Program-made: the position numbers and the translations under genes
Notes under the pieces: model-generated
The model's database searches: none
Told to the model about the DNA's origin: nothing
The model's input: the letters and a program-made list of their open reading frames with translations, nothing else
Part shown: positions 1 to 10,710 of the stretch, piece by piece
How positions within the stretch are numbered: position 1 is the stretch's first letter
How the letters are laid out: every line of letters begins with the position of its first letter
DNA from: Lutjanus erythropterus
Lineage: Eukaryota; Chordata; Actinopteri; Lutjaniformes; Lutjanidae
Direction: 5' to 3'
DNA: 64,000 nt
Assembly: GCA_020091685.1 (NCBI GenBank)
Contig: CM034608.1
Location: forward strand, 10,850,522-10,914,521

Positions 1-92
1 ACACGCCAGTGTCCTTTGGACTGACTTGTACATGACACATTTACATATTAGTTGTTGCCTTCACTTAGAAACAACTTAAGTCAAAAGATTCT

Positions 93-878
93 GGCAACAC
101 TTTTTATTAATGTGCCTGTAATGAACACTAGTTAATAAGTGATAAGGCACTTATAAGATGCTAATTAACATTAATATGTTTTTTAAAAAAGACTCTATAA
201 GTGTTAATAATAGAGGAATAAACACATTTATTGTTAGTCCCAAAGACATTTAACCATTAATAAGAAACTTGTTAACAGTTTATAGACTGCTTAAGAATGT
301 TAATAAAAGTTTCTTATGAATGTTTACGAAAGCAAAACACACACATCTATTGAGTTGAACTAAAATACCTATTAGTCATTGTTAAAACCTTTGTGTTGAT
401 TTAATAAGATTTTTACATACTTTATTAAGTAAGTTAGTCAGTTAGTTATGCTTTGGTGGCTCCTGGATCTAAAGTGTGAACAATGCTTATTAAGGTTAAT
501 AACTCCTATATGTGCATACTTAACTGCTAATAAATGCATAATACAGTATGTTGAACTCTTAATAATGCAATAACTAAAGCTTAGTAAAGATTTAACATTA
601 ACATTACACACAAGATAGTTAAACACAATAAATGTGTTTGTAATGCTATTATAAACAATTATAAGACACTCAAAAGGCTTTTCTTAACATTTTGAATCAA
701 TTCCTAAACTGTTGACAAGTCTCTAATAAATACTTATAGATGTCTCATAAGGTAACAATAAATGTGTTTATTATGCTATTTTTAACACTTGTATAGTCAA
801 AACAGATAAGCATCTTACAAGGGTTTTATTACCTATTAACTAACACTTATTATAGCCACCTTAATATAAAGTGTTACC
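93..878. mobile_element. MITE with GGYAACACTTT terminal inverted repeats
   Basis: The two ends form an inverted repeat. The left end reads CTGGCAACACTTTTTATTAA and the reverse complement of the right end reads CTGGTAACACTTTATATTAA; similarity continues about 60 bp inward. The interior is AT-rich and made of degenerate short repeats of the TTATAAG/AATAAATGTGTTTA kind, with no coding capacity. A related element with the same kind of ends lies at 55966-56971. It is a non-autonomous DNA transposon; the superfamily is not determined, and no clean target-site duplication was seen. Confidence 0.7.
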
Positions 879-2034
879 AGGACTCCACAAGGAACGCATC
901 ATGCATCATTACAACATGAAAAATGATAATAGAGGAAGGAAGAAATGCAAGTGCATGACCATGCAAATGACAAACGATTATATCATAAAAGGGATACAAC
1001 AAGGCCTACCTAATATGGCTAGTTTTGCCTAAAAATAAGTTTTATCTGGCTCCAAATTATGTTTTGGTTGTTGCTGCAGAATAAACAACAAGTCCATCTT
1101 CAAAGAAGAGAATAGTTTATGTTCATCACATAAAAACAGCATGAATACAAACATGCAAACATCTGCCTGCAGCCATGTGAGCCTCAGTCTCTTTCTTGTA
1201 CAGTAGGTGGGATTCTCCTTTGGCCAGACTCCTCGATGTTTGCTTTCCATTGTGGGACACCACGGTTTAAATTTGGTCTGTTAGGCTCCTGTGAAATAGA
1301 GGAGCTTCTATCACAACAAGAGCACAAATGTAGCTTAGCGGTCATGCAAGTATTTTGACAAATCACTCAAGGCAAACAGATTTCCCCCATCGCTGGGTTC
1401 TGTGTGGTTCCACTCATTCCTGTTCCATCCTCAAATATGCCAGACACTGCAAGTGCTTTTATATACAACATGTCTGTCTAAGTAATTTTGTATTTTCTGT
1501 TTTTCCCCCGTTTCGTTCACATTACTATGCTGCGCTCTCCACATTAAGGGGAAAATACAAACCACAAGGATATATGGGAACCAATTGCTATGTAAATCGA
1601 TGTGTGTGGCAGAGAAACAAACTACTGAGGTTCTGCTAAAGTTTGTGGTGGTTACAAAGATGTGAGAGATTTCAGTTTTCATGGCATCAGACACAATATT
1701 TACATCTTTTGTCATGGTTGCTTTATAATCATTGTGCTTTACATTCCTTCTGTCACCTCATCAAGAGACATGTCAGATCACTGACCAGTCTTAGTTTAAA
1801 GACTGTTTTCACAAGAACAAAAACAATTTTTGTATTCCTACAAAATCCGATGTTCACATTTACCTGACTAGGACCTTTAATGGCCATCAGGAGCAAAAGG
1901 TTGACAAAACCGCTTGGGTAGGAGGACAAGGACAGCTGGGCTAACATACAGCATGTGACTTTGGCATGGGACACCACTGTTTGCAACCCACGTTATCCGC
2001 TTTGGGTTCTTTTAACCACAGTCTTTCCCTTACC
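879..2034. other. Intergenic, no gene recognised
   Basis: Several overlapping open frames of 60-94 codons exist on both strands around 1355-1986. They resemble no protein I know and have no splice or codon-use support. The phrase GGGACACCAC occurs near both ends (about 1254 and 1969), which may mark an old repeat, but this is weak. Confidence 0.5.
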
Positions 2035-2110
2035 TTAAAGGGATAGTTCAACAAAAAATGAAAATTCAGTCATTATTTACCTACCCTCATGCTGATTGAA
2101 AGTTGGGTTT
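2035..2110. repeat. Fragment of the teleost TTAAAGGGATAGTTCA repeat
   Basis: It begins TTAAAGGGATAGTTCA and continues with AAAAATGAAAATTC and CCTACCCTCATGCTG. This matches the start of a very common fish DNA transposon that inserts at TTAA. Only one end is clear, so it is probably truncated. Another copy of this type lies at 49176. Confidence 0.65.
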
Positions 2111-2354
2111 AGAAGCTGAAAATCTTCAGAATTTATGATGTAAAGTTTTTATGTGTTCTTGGATAAATGGAGCATCACTTCTTCTGCAATGATTTAGTTA
2201 AAAGGATCCTCTTGTATCATAATCTTAGTGCATACAGTGCTGTGTCAGCGCTGGAGGAAGTGTACCCTCGTCTCTCTCTCTGCTTAGACACAGCTGAGAA
2301 ATGTGTGGAATAAGTATCTTTTCTCAAGAACATGGCAAAAAAGTGCAGTGAATG

Positions 2355-3186
2355 TGTAACACAACAGCATCCCAACTCACCCCTTTTACCCAGATTAGCT
2401 CTGTTTCAATGTCCCTTTGTCACAGCTCCATTCCCCCAGTTCCCTCCTGTCCCTGTGCCCCAGTAAATTTCCACTCTCCCTGTCTCTGCTCCACTCTACC
2501 TGTCAGCCACTCCCACCTCATCAGCTCAACTCCACTCACCTGCTGGCACAGCTGCAGCTCATCCCCAATCAGCCCTGCTCATAAGCCTCTCCTGCACTCT
2601 CACTCTTTGCCAGATTGTTCCTCAGCATTCATGCGAGACTCTCCAGCATTCCTTTCCTGCCTGACCTCCCGTTGCCGAACCTGTCTGCCTCTGACCTGCC
2701 TGCATCGCCCGTCCCCCGGTAAACTCGCCAGCCTTCTGTCCCTGACCACGACTTCTGCCTCAGCGTCTCTGGTTTCTGTCTGCTCACCTGGTCCCGACTT
2801 CTCCGCCTGTTCCCGTCTTCGCTGCTGCTCATCCCCTGTCTGCTCTGCTGCATCATCGGCCTGCACTTTTGGTTCTGGACTCCTCGCCTCGTTAACTTCG
2901 TCTCCTGTAAGCCCCTCTCTGTCACTCCTGCCTGCTGTTGATCAGAACTGTACGGGTCTGAGGGTTCACGCCCTCCCCCTCGGTTCCACATTCAGGCTCA
3001 GCTTGACCCAATCCTCGAGCCTGAAACCCAGAGACTTTGTGTGGGCCCTGAGCCTGAAGAAAGAACTGTTTTCTGTGTTTTCTCATCTGCTCGAGTTCCT
3101 GTTCTGCTTGTGTGTGAATAAAAGTCTTTACCAACGGTCCCAGAATTCCAGAGTGCTGCGTTTGGGTTCTAACTACACCCGTCACA
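2355..3186 (+). mobile_element. Solo LTR-like element (fish LTR retrotransposon)
   Basis: This is a C- and pyrimidine-rich block of about 0.83 kb, unlike its AT-rich surroundings. It begins near TGTAACACAAC. It carries a CATAAG TATA-like box at about 2580 just before a run resembling fish LTR leader sequence. Near the 3' end is an AATAAA signal at about 3118, followed by TGCGTTTGGGTTCTAAC and a CGTCACA end. That order (promoter box, poly-A signal, TG...CA boundaries) fits an LTR, and no internal gag-pol follows, so a solo LTR is likely. The long open frame across it (2352-3239, 295 codons, Ser/Cys/Leu/Pro-rich) reflects low stop-codon density in C-rich DNA and is not a credible protein. The boundaries are uncertain and no target-site duplication was confirmed. 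Confidence 0.55.
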
Positions 3187-3586
3187 CCCTTGGTGTATCA
3201 GAGGTGGAACAAATATGCAGACCTATTCCATCTCCATAACTTTTATACAGACTCCAATGTGGAACAGTCCTGCCTTGAGCAGGCAGTGTAAAAAGGGCTG
3301 TTTGAAGCAAAGGGGAACTGACCAAGATGCTGTATTTGACACGTCAGAAGTGAGAACAGGCTTGCTTTTACTGACCTGCATGACGTGCTAAGGTGACCTG
3401 GCATGAGGGGGCCGAGACATGACTTCCAGGATCAGGAATGTCAACATCCATGACACTACAGATATTGTCAATGGGCAAAAAAAAAAAAAAAAAAAAAAAG
3501 GACCCCTGACACTTATTCTTCTGTCAGTTTCTCATGAGGTGTCCTAGATGCATAATCTCTCTGCTATAAGACTGTACATTGGATTA
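3187..3586. other. Intergenic with a poly-A run
   Basis: No gene is visible. A run of 23 A residues sits at 3477-3499. Confidence 0.6.
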
Positions 3587-3900
3587 GAGCTGCAACCAAC
3601 AGTTATTTTCATTATAGATTACTTTTTTCAATCAACAATGTATCATTTACTCCATAAAATATTTTAAAAACGTCTGTCACAATTTCCTAAAGTCTAAGAT
3701 GATGTCAACAAATTTCTTGTTTTGTCTGAAAAACAATTAAAAAACCCATTCAAGACACATAAAAGGCAACAAATCCTAACAATTTAGAAGTTGGAAGTAA
3801 GGTTGTTTTGCATTTTTACTTGAAAATAATCGATTATCACAATAGTCGCTAATTATTTTTCTTTAAGTTGACTTATCAACTAATAATCAGTTCTACTTGG
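3587..3900 (+). repeat. Teleost AGCTGCAAC...ATCGATTA interspersed repeat
   Basis: It starts with AGCTGCAACCAACAGTTATT and includes the CCTAAAGTCTAAGATGATGTC segment. It ends with AATCGATTATCACAATAGTC and an ATTAGT-rich tail. This order matches a non-coding DNA-transposon-like repeat widespread in fish, identified from memory. It is degenerate and shows no open frame. Confidence 0.65.
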
Positions 3901-3931
3901 GAGAAAACAGTTGATTGATGGGCCTGACACT

Positions 3932-4145
3932 CAGCGGTGGACAAAGTACTCAACACCAGTACTTGAGTCAAAGTATAGATACTCCTGGTCAAATATTACT
4001 CAACTACAAGTGAAAGTTGCTCAGACAAAATCTTACTTGAGTTAAAGTACTAGAGTACTTGGTTTTAAAAATACTTAAGTATTCAAAAGTACATGTTTTT
4101 AAAAATACTTAAGTATTCAAAAGTACAAATCACAAAGTACATTTT
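3932..4145 (+). mobile_element. hAT-like non-autonomous element fragment
   Basis: It begins CAGCGGTGGACAAAGTACT, close to the terminal sequence of a hAT-type element common in fish. It continues with ACTTGAGTCAAAGTATAGAT and a tandem duplication of a unit containing AAAATACTTAAGTATTCAAA. The opposite terminus is not visible, so it is truncated. Confidence 0.65.
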
Positions 4146-5316
4146 CTAATATCAATACATGCTGTATTGTTTTCATGATGGATTTACAGAAGCTTGTAAC
4201 TCTCTGAAACCACCTGGGGCTTTGGGGGTTTGGGGATCGTGAATGAGAGCCAATAGTATTTTTTGCTTTTCTTTTGTTATTTGCACTTTTTTTAAAATTT
4301 GCACTGTTGACTTTATTTTTCACAAACAATTGTGTGTAAAGAACGGGATTTTTTTTTTTTGTTATATTGTTATACAAAAACTGAACAAAACAAAACTTTA
4401 AATTTAAAACATTTCTCAGTGCTCGGTTCTCCAGTAATAATTTTGTGCAGATTTCATGTTTGCAAATTGAGTTTGTTGATAAAGTTGCAAATATTGAGTT
4501 AGTTAATACAAAATATTTTTTATTTGCCTAAAATCTTTGTCCTGTGTTTTATTATGATCATAATCACGATCAACTAATTAAAGGAAAAATCACTAATTCA
4601 TTCAATGATCATGAAAATTCCAATTTTCAGTTTTCATTCAAATTTGCACATTGATGATGCATTCACTTCATAAACTAAGACTGCTGCTTTTCTAAGGAAA
4701 AAGTATCAGTATCGGCAATACTGGCCCTGTATTTACTTGGTATTGGATCGATACCAAATTTTGCAGTATCGCAAATCCCTAATGGGTAATATCTTGAGGA
4801 CATGGAGGCAAATCAGTCCTAAATAACATTACCTACAAACTTAATGAGACAAATGAGAAGTGCTATATTGTTCAGTGCATCGTGGCTTTAACACTTCATT
4901 TCATTCCACAGCGGCGGTGGTTGGTTTACTACAAACACCTCGCTAAGTGCTCACAGATGGCGTAAAGCTGGCAGACAGAACTGTCCCCACCAAATACTTT
5001 CTCATGAGCTGAGAACTTCATACGAGAAGGCTGGAACTTCACTTGGACACCAGCACGGGCAGACAGGAGGAAATATTTCCAGTGTATTATGTGGAAGGTT
5101 AATTGGTAAGGAATACAATATGTCTTTGAGTCCCTCAGTGTCAGCCTCACGCTCTTTTTTCTGTCTGCTGCTTCACTCCACCCCTCTCTGCCTTCCTGTC
5201 TCTCTCTTAACAAGTTACTGAGAAAAAAAAATGTGTTTCCAATTAGGCTCTGAAGGAAAAAGAACAACTCTCAACTGCAAACACTACAAGAAATGTCTTT
5301 GGTAGCAGGACATTTA
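4146..5316. other. Intergenic with an old repeat remnant at 4701-4782
   Basis: No gene is visible. At 4701-4782 the phrase AGTATCAGTATCGGCAATAC followed by TGGATCGATACCAAA matches another fish interspersed repeat; a weaker relative occurs around 40505-40600. The remainder is AT-rich and unremarkable. Confidence 0.5.
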
Positions 5317-6206
5317 GGGGAGACTGGGGACAGTTGCAACACTCTTTGCATTTCTCTCAGTTTCTCAGACACCATTTGGACTAGACTAGATTTATCGTTC
5401 ACAGTATTTATTTGTATGGAAGAAGTCAGACGTCCCCAACTCTGGGGACAGTTGCAACATGATCAAGGGATGGTTGCAATATGATAAAAATACATTAAAT
5501 TTCCCTAACTTTTAACTTTTTTTGTCTTGATAACCTACTATAGTGAAAATTGTTTTACAATAATACTGTACTATTACTAATTTAATATTTATTAAACAAC
5601 AGTTATTGTGTTTTATTTCTTTATGTGTAGAATATAGGCCTACCTTTCATATATTAAAGATTCTTTCAATCTGTCTATATTTCAGTGTGAAACAGGAAGA
5701 ACTGCACAATTCGCAATGCAACAAACCTTTATTAAACATGTATGAATTGTGCAAAACTGCAACAATGACTCATTTACCAGTCACATTGTTGTGTGGCCTG
5801 TTTTTTCATTTGGCTGCTTATGGTGGGGACAGTTCCAACAACTTGTTGCAACCTGTCCCCACTCCACCAGCCAATAGAACATCATGAGCTTTGAAGTCAA
5901 CAAAATAACAATTAACACTCAGTACATTTCAAGTAACTCATACAAAAGGTCAGAATAATGTAACAAAAATACAGCCCATGGAAAAAGTTACTTTCAAAAT
6001 TCAAACAGAATGTTTTTAGCTGAAACTATCAAATCCCAACAGCACTGAGATTGGCCTAAAACATATGCATACATTTTAAACTGTTTGTCTCACCCCCTAT
6101 ACTTGAGCCACGCCCCTGCCATAATTCATAAACCGTTTGTCATAGAGCCTTGTAGAAATTGGACTTGTTGCAACTGTCCCCTGTTGCAATCGCCCCCGGT
6201 CTACCC
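5317..6206. mobile_element. 0.9 kb non-autonomous DNA transposon with GGGGAGAC-type inverted repeats
   Basis: The left end reads GGGGAGACTGGGGACAGTTG. The reverse complement of the right end reads GGGTAGACCGGGGGCGATTG. They agree at about 19 of 24 positions through the following CAAC. The motif GGGGACAGTTGCAAC also recurs inside, at 5444-5458. A divergent inverted pair lies at 5826-5862, and a further inverted copy at about 6171-6181. The interior is non-coding. The family is not certain. Confidence 0.65.
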
Positions 6207-6545
6207 TCCATCAAAAAATATATTTTTTTCACAAGTGGGAAATGGCATTTGGCTGAGTTAAATGCACTTGTTTCTGATCACGTTTCCCCCTGTCTTCATA
6301 CCAAAAGTCCAACCGTTTCAAGACAAAGCAACTTAATTGACAGTAACAACTTTCAAAAAGAAAAAAGTTTCTACAAGCAAAATAAGATGTCCGGCAACTT
6401 TCAATGTCACTCTTTATTGGAAATGGCCATTTTTTGCAGCGTGTGTGTGTGTGCGTCTCGGTGTGTGCATGTGTGAGTGACGTCATGTGCAGACAAAGGT
6501 CCTCTCCTGCAGAGTGTGTGTGGCAGTCGGTCGGTCAGACTCATA
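6207..6545 (+). promoter_or_regulatory. lpar1: Putative lpar1 promoter region
   Basis: This lies directly upstream of the proposed first exon. It contains a GT-rich stretch at 6439-6478, then GGTCGGTCAGAC and a GAGA run at 6548-6562, and it grades into CpG-rich DNA. No convincing TATA box is visible. The promoter call rests on the CpG content and on the downstream exon-like sequence with a consensus donor; there is no transcript evidence here. Confidence 0.4.
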
Positions 6546-6933
6546 GAGAGAGAGAGAGAGCTTGGCGGAGCCGCCGCGCCAGCACAGAGAGGCACGGACT
6601 GGAGACGCAGCAGCAGTGAGCATCAGGGCGACTTCATCTGGAGGGGAAAAAAATACGAAATTAAACAACTACTCAAAAAGGGACACAGGGAATCGGAGGA
6701 GATATTGCTTTTCTGCACGGACATAAAATGAAAGGGTTACCTGGCTGTTTATTGGATTTGGAGTCTTGTATTACACCGCTGCGACTTTGACACCAGAGTT
6801 GCGCAGGCAGGCAGAGTCTCTAGGAGTTGTCTGTTGGAGGAATTTCAGGCACCAAGAATCAAAGTTGAGTTGGACATCCAGGAACCAGTCAGGGAGTAAG
6901 CTAAACTTCACACCTACTGGACAAGAAGACACT
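6546..6933 (+). other. lpar1: Candidate lpar1 5' UTR exon
   Basis: CpG-rich DNA (GGAGCCGCCGCGCC near 6569) is followed by about 360 bp of mixed composition ending ...GACACT|GTAAGTATTTCC, a textbook splice donor at 6933/6934. It contains short upstream ATGs but no open frame resembling the receptor's N-terminus, as expected of a 5' UTR. In mammals lpar1 also has 5' UTR exons far from the main coding exon. No other gene is recognisable nearby on this strand, which supports assignment to lpar1, although the linkage across 25.7 kb is inferred. The start of the exon is not defined by the sequence. Confidence 0.45.
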
Positions 6934-7905
6934 GTAAGTATTTCCTTTCTTATCTGCCTCCTGAATGATTCTTTGTAAATGGAAAAAAAAATATGTTTTC
7001 CCCCTTTTTTTCATCTTATGTTCACATGATGTGGGCATCTGTACATAATCAAAGTATACCTGCCACGTAGACGGTGCTGGAAAGCGTTCGGTTGAGATAA
7101 AGGCTTTGATGGCATTAGCAGATGCCTGAATCCGCTGTGCGCACCGTTATTTCGCTCGGTTGTGCGCCCATAGGGGCTGGGAACGGGGACGCAGCTGGAA
7201 TGAAGGACTTGTTGCGCCAGAGTTGGGCTCTTTATCAAACTCTGGGACTGGAACAATATTTGTGGAAGGGAGTGAGCGGGGAAAACACAAGCGGGCGTTG
7301 GGTCTGGGAGTAAAAGTTTGACATCTGTGTTGATTTTCCACGCTGATCTGCAGGCAGTGTGTTTGCAATTTTCTTTCAATTTCTTTCTCTCTGTCCCAAA
7401 TGAAACCCCCCTTTAAGTTTTCCATAATCCAGCTGTCATCCAGCAGGAAATGCTGGTGTTGTCTGTGTCAGGCCATGTAGTGTGACTGCTATGATGACCT
7501 GGCCAGCAGCATATTGATAGTGCTCAAACATTTCTTGTGGTGTTGGCATCTTTCCAAAGTATGCGCCTTGATGCTGTCTGCTGCCGGCGGGAGTCGATCC
7601 ACCGTGCTGCGCCCTGGACTCAGGCCTTCAAATACAACAACACTTTCATGAACTAACTTCATTTCTCCTTGAACTCTGTTTAAGATGTGGCAGTGGTTAA
7701 ACTGATGATGTAGTGTTTTACTTAGACCAAAACAGGATCAGAAATTCTAGATGGTAACCTACCTCACCTGAGGATGGAGACGAATAAGTCATCTGAATGA
7801 GTCAGATTTGAAACAGAGTGCCTGTGATTGGTTCATCCTTTCCTACTGTGGCAGAAATATAAAGACACAAGAAATCCTTTTGGAAAAGAATCACTGTTGT
7901 GTGTT
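6934..7905 (+). other. Start of the putative first intron, with a CpG-rich patch at 7120-7320
   Basis: It begins with the GTAAGT donor. The patch 7120-7320 has many CpG dinucleotides (TGTGCGCACCGTTATTTCGC, GGAACGGGGACGCAG, GAGTGAGCGGGG). It may be the downstream part of the promoter CpG island or an alternative first exon. No protein-like frame was recognised. Confidence 0.4.
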
Positions 7906-8612
7906 TAGTTGGATAGTTTGGTTTATTTAAAACAGGGTTGTATGAGGTATTTATCCATAGTCAGTGTATTACTCACAGGAGATGGAGGTCAGCATGCCCT
8001 CAGTTAGGAGAAGGAGAGAGGAGTAGGAAGCTAAGCAATGACCTGCTGTGGACAGGGTCAGCAACAAAAGATATTTTAGCCTCTTAAAAACTCAATATCA
8101 ATTTAACTGTACTCTATAGAATCTGTCTCTAGAAGCTGTCAGACAGCCTTTTCTCACAGTATACCACTGTTTTAAAAACCAAATTTTTCTCACTCCAAAC
8201 CAACCAGACTTCATTCACAAAAACAGCAATTTCACCTCGAAGAACACATGAGTTTCTGGTCTACCACTGTCTCGATCAGTTAGTTTGTGTTACTGTGTGA
8301 ATCTGAACTAACCTTTTAAAGCACATAAGTGACACAATAACACAAACAAACAAAGAGGTAAAATTACAGTTTTTCTTTAGGGAGTCTGGTTGCTTTGGAG
8401 AGTGGGATGTTTTACTTAGATTTAACCTTTTTAAGTGGCTAAAATATGATCTGCTGCTGACCCTGTCCACAGCTGTTCAATGCTTAGTTTCTGTGCTGCT
8501 ACTCCTCTTTGCTTCTCTTAACTGGGGGCATGCCGGCCTCTATCTGCTGTAGGTAACATACTAATTATCAACAAGAACCACATACCACCCCAGTTCAAAA
8601 AAATCTGAAATC
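7906..8612. mobile_element. Foldback element with about 190 bp terminal inverted repeats (copy 1)
   Basis: The first ~190 bp (7911-8100) is closely matched by the reverse complement of the last ~190 bp (8420-8610). Shared landmarks are GGTCAGCATGCCCTCAGTTA versus GGCCGGCATGCCCCCAGTTA, CTGTGGACAGGGTCAGCA, and ATATTTTAGCC followed by CTTAAAAA. The central part is AT-rich and non-coding. Related copies lie at 10711-11232 and 36603-37058. The superfamily is unknown; copies 2 and 3 suggest TTAA targets. Confidence 0.7.
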
Positions 8613-9914
8613 AGAAGCCACAAAAAACGCTTGTGTGGTGCACAGTGTACTCTAATGTAGAACACTTGTTTTTTTCTGCTCAACAAGTGATTATGAATGA
8701 AGTTGTCAAACATTTTGGCCCCAAAGTTGAATAACTCAATAAGGCTGCTGTGAAAGTCAGAATTTGTGTCCACAGAGGCTCGTTTCTAATCTGTCTGGAG
8801 ACTCTTGACATTTCCTTTAGAGCAGATCAGGTCAAAATTTTCACTTGACTAGCTGACAGACATACAGTCTGTTAGAACAGAACTTAAGGCTTGACTGCTA
8901 TGAATTTTCGGTTTGTACTTGTTGCCCTCACAGGCTGAATTTGAACACTTTTGATGACTCCTTGAAATTTCTATGTAGTGCCACTATCAGGCCAACATAT
9001 CTGTTAAAATGTGCCCCCTTCACTTTCCTTCATCGCCATTTGTACTTACAAGAGATAAGAATTCACTAAGCACTTAAAAGCACCCCAGCTGATCTCTGAA
9101 GAGGCACACCAGTGACACACCAGTAAAGTTCGGTTAAAGTTCCCGTCTGCCTCTCTTCCCTCTCACTATGTAGAGGCAGTGGTGACGCAGACTACAGCAC
9201 ACAGGGCATTGATCACTCCAAATTGTGTGGGAAAACTGGAACAATTACTGAAAAAATAGCAAGAATTAAACACGACTTTTCTTGTCCTGTTGCCTTTAAG
9301 ACAAATTATTGTTCCAATAAAAGATATGGCTGAAAGACCATGGAATTTGTTCTGGATCAACATCTCCACATTTTTAGTGATCCCATTACATTCCCTTTTC
9401 ACCTACATTTCCACATACACCCGCAATATTTGACAACATAAGTTTCCAGTTAATGTTTTTTTTTAATGATTGTAAAAGTCTGCTTTTAAAAATGCCATAT
9501 GTCCTTACATGCTGTCCTTGCCCTTTTGATGTTGCTTAATTAATACGGATCTAGGGCTCAAATGGTGTGTGTGTGTGTGTGTGTGTGTGTGTTAGAGAGA
9601 GTGTGTTTATTTGTGTATTCACAGGAGATAGTGAGAGCTGTGTTTACCTACCACCCCCTGCCACAAACCTTAGGGGGTCTTTGATGCTATGGAAGAGAGT
9701 GAGGGGCTGTAGCACCTCTGAAGATAGATTAGGTCTGTGGCTTTCAAGCTATTTAAATAATGAAGCCACATTCTCAAAATAATGATTGTTGACTAATGAC
9801 TTAATACTTTGCAACAAACCATTTTTTTTCCTGGGTAAAATATGGAAACTGTTGCACATTTTCATCTTAATGTATCATCTATGAAACCTCATGTACAGTG
9901 ACATTAAACTATGC
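8613..9914. other. Intronic, nothing recognised except a GT microsatellite
   Basis: No gene or splice-supported frame is visible. A (GT)14 microsatellite occupies 9565-9592. Confidence 0.6.
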
Positions 9915-10360
9915 ACAGACACATCCAGCAGCTACAGCTGGAGGTGGGATAGTATAAGCAGAGCAGAGGGTCTTCAGCATGTTCAGCCTTAAGACATTTA
10001 ACCTTTCCACTTTAGACATGAAGAAATATTATAACTTATTACTGCGAAATTCCTCAGAAATAGGACTGCAGCCCACTTGGCATTCTGACCTATGTTTTAT
10101 TCAACCAAGGCTAGTGATGCTGCTTATATATATATATATATATATATATAAGCAGCATCACTAGCCTTGGTTGAATAAAACATAGGTCAGAATGCCAAGT
10201 GGGCTGCAGTCCTATTTCTGAGGAATTTCGCAGTAATAAGTTATAATATTTCTTCATGTCTAAAGTGGAAAGGTTAAATGTCTTAAGGCTGAACATGCTG
10301 AAGACCCTCTGCTCTGCTTATACTATCCCACCTCCAGCTGTAGCTGCTGGATGTGTCTGT
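9915..10360. repeat. Perfect 446 bp palindrome (inverted repeat with 223 bp arms)
   Basis: The left arm begins ACAGACACATCCAGCAGCTA and the right arm ends with its exact reverse complement, TAGCTGCTGGATGTGTCTGT. I compared the arms base by base and found no mismatch through to the central (TA)n at 10126-10150; the axis lies between 10137 and 10138. The symmetry stops abruptly outside 9915 and 10360. As a consequence the same 61-codon open frame appears on both strands (9979-10164 and 10111-10296); it resembles no known protein. There is essentially no spacer, so the strand could extrude as a cruciform or fold as a hairpin RNA. It is either a very recent inverted duplication or a foldback artefact of sequencing or assembly. 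Confidence 0.95.
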
Positions 10361-10710
10361 CTCTTATTTTTCATCCATATCTTTATAATTGTGTAATTGT
10401 TGTTGCACGTTAACTGTGTTTTGACAGCAAGTTAGTTGAAACCACCTCATCCCTGATTTAGCAGGATTTTAACACAAGGAGATAAGTGGAGAGATAAAGT
10501 TGAAATGACAGGAAGAGATTGTGACAGAAAAACATGGCAGAAAAGCAAAGAGTAATAAATGTTACCTACTTAGGACCGCCTTTGAAAACAAAGCAATCTG
10601 CAAGAAGGTTTAAAGTGATAAAGCTCCTGTTAGTTTGAATAAACTATGTTTTACTTTTTTCTTTAAATTTATAAGTTTCTATTCTACAGCTCCAAACTTT
10701 TCATGCATCT

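Noticed and set aside
2352-3239. 295-codon open frame
   Set aside because: It lies in a C-rich LTR-like repeat. The Ser/Cys/Leu/Pro composition, lack of any domain and open frames on the opposite strand over the same DNA point to low stop density, not a gene.
9979-10296. Identical 61-residue frames on both strands
   Set aside because: They are a direct consequence of the perfect palindrome and have no similarity to known proteins.
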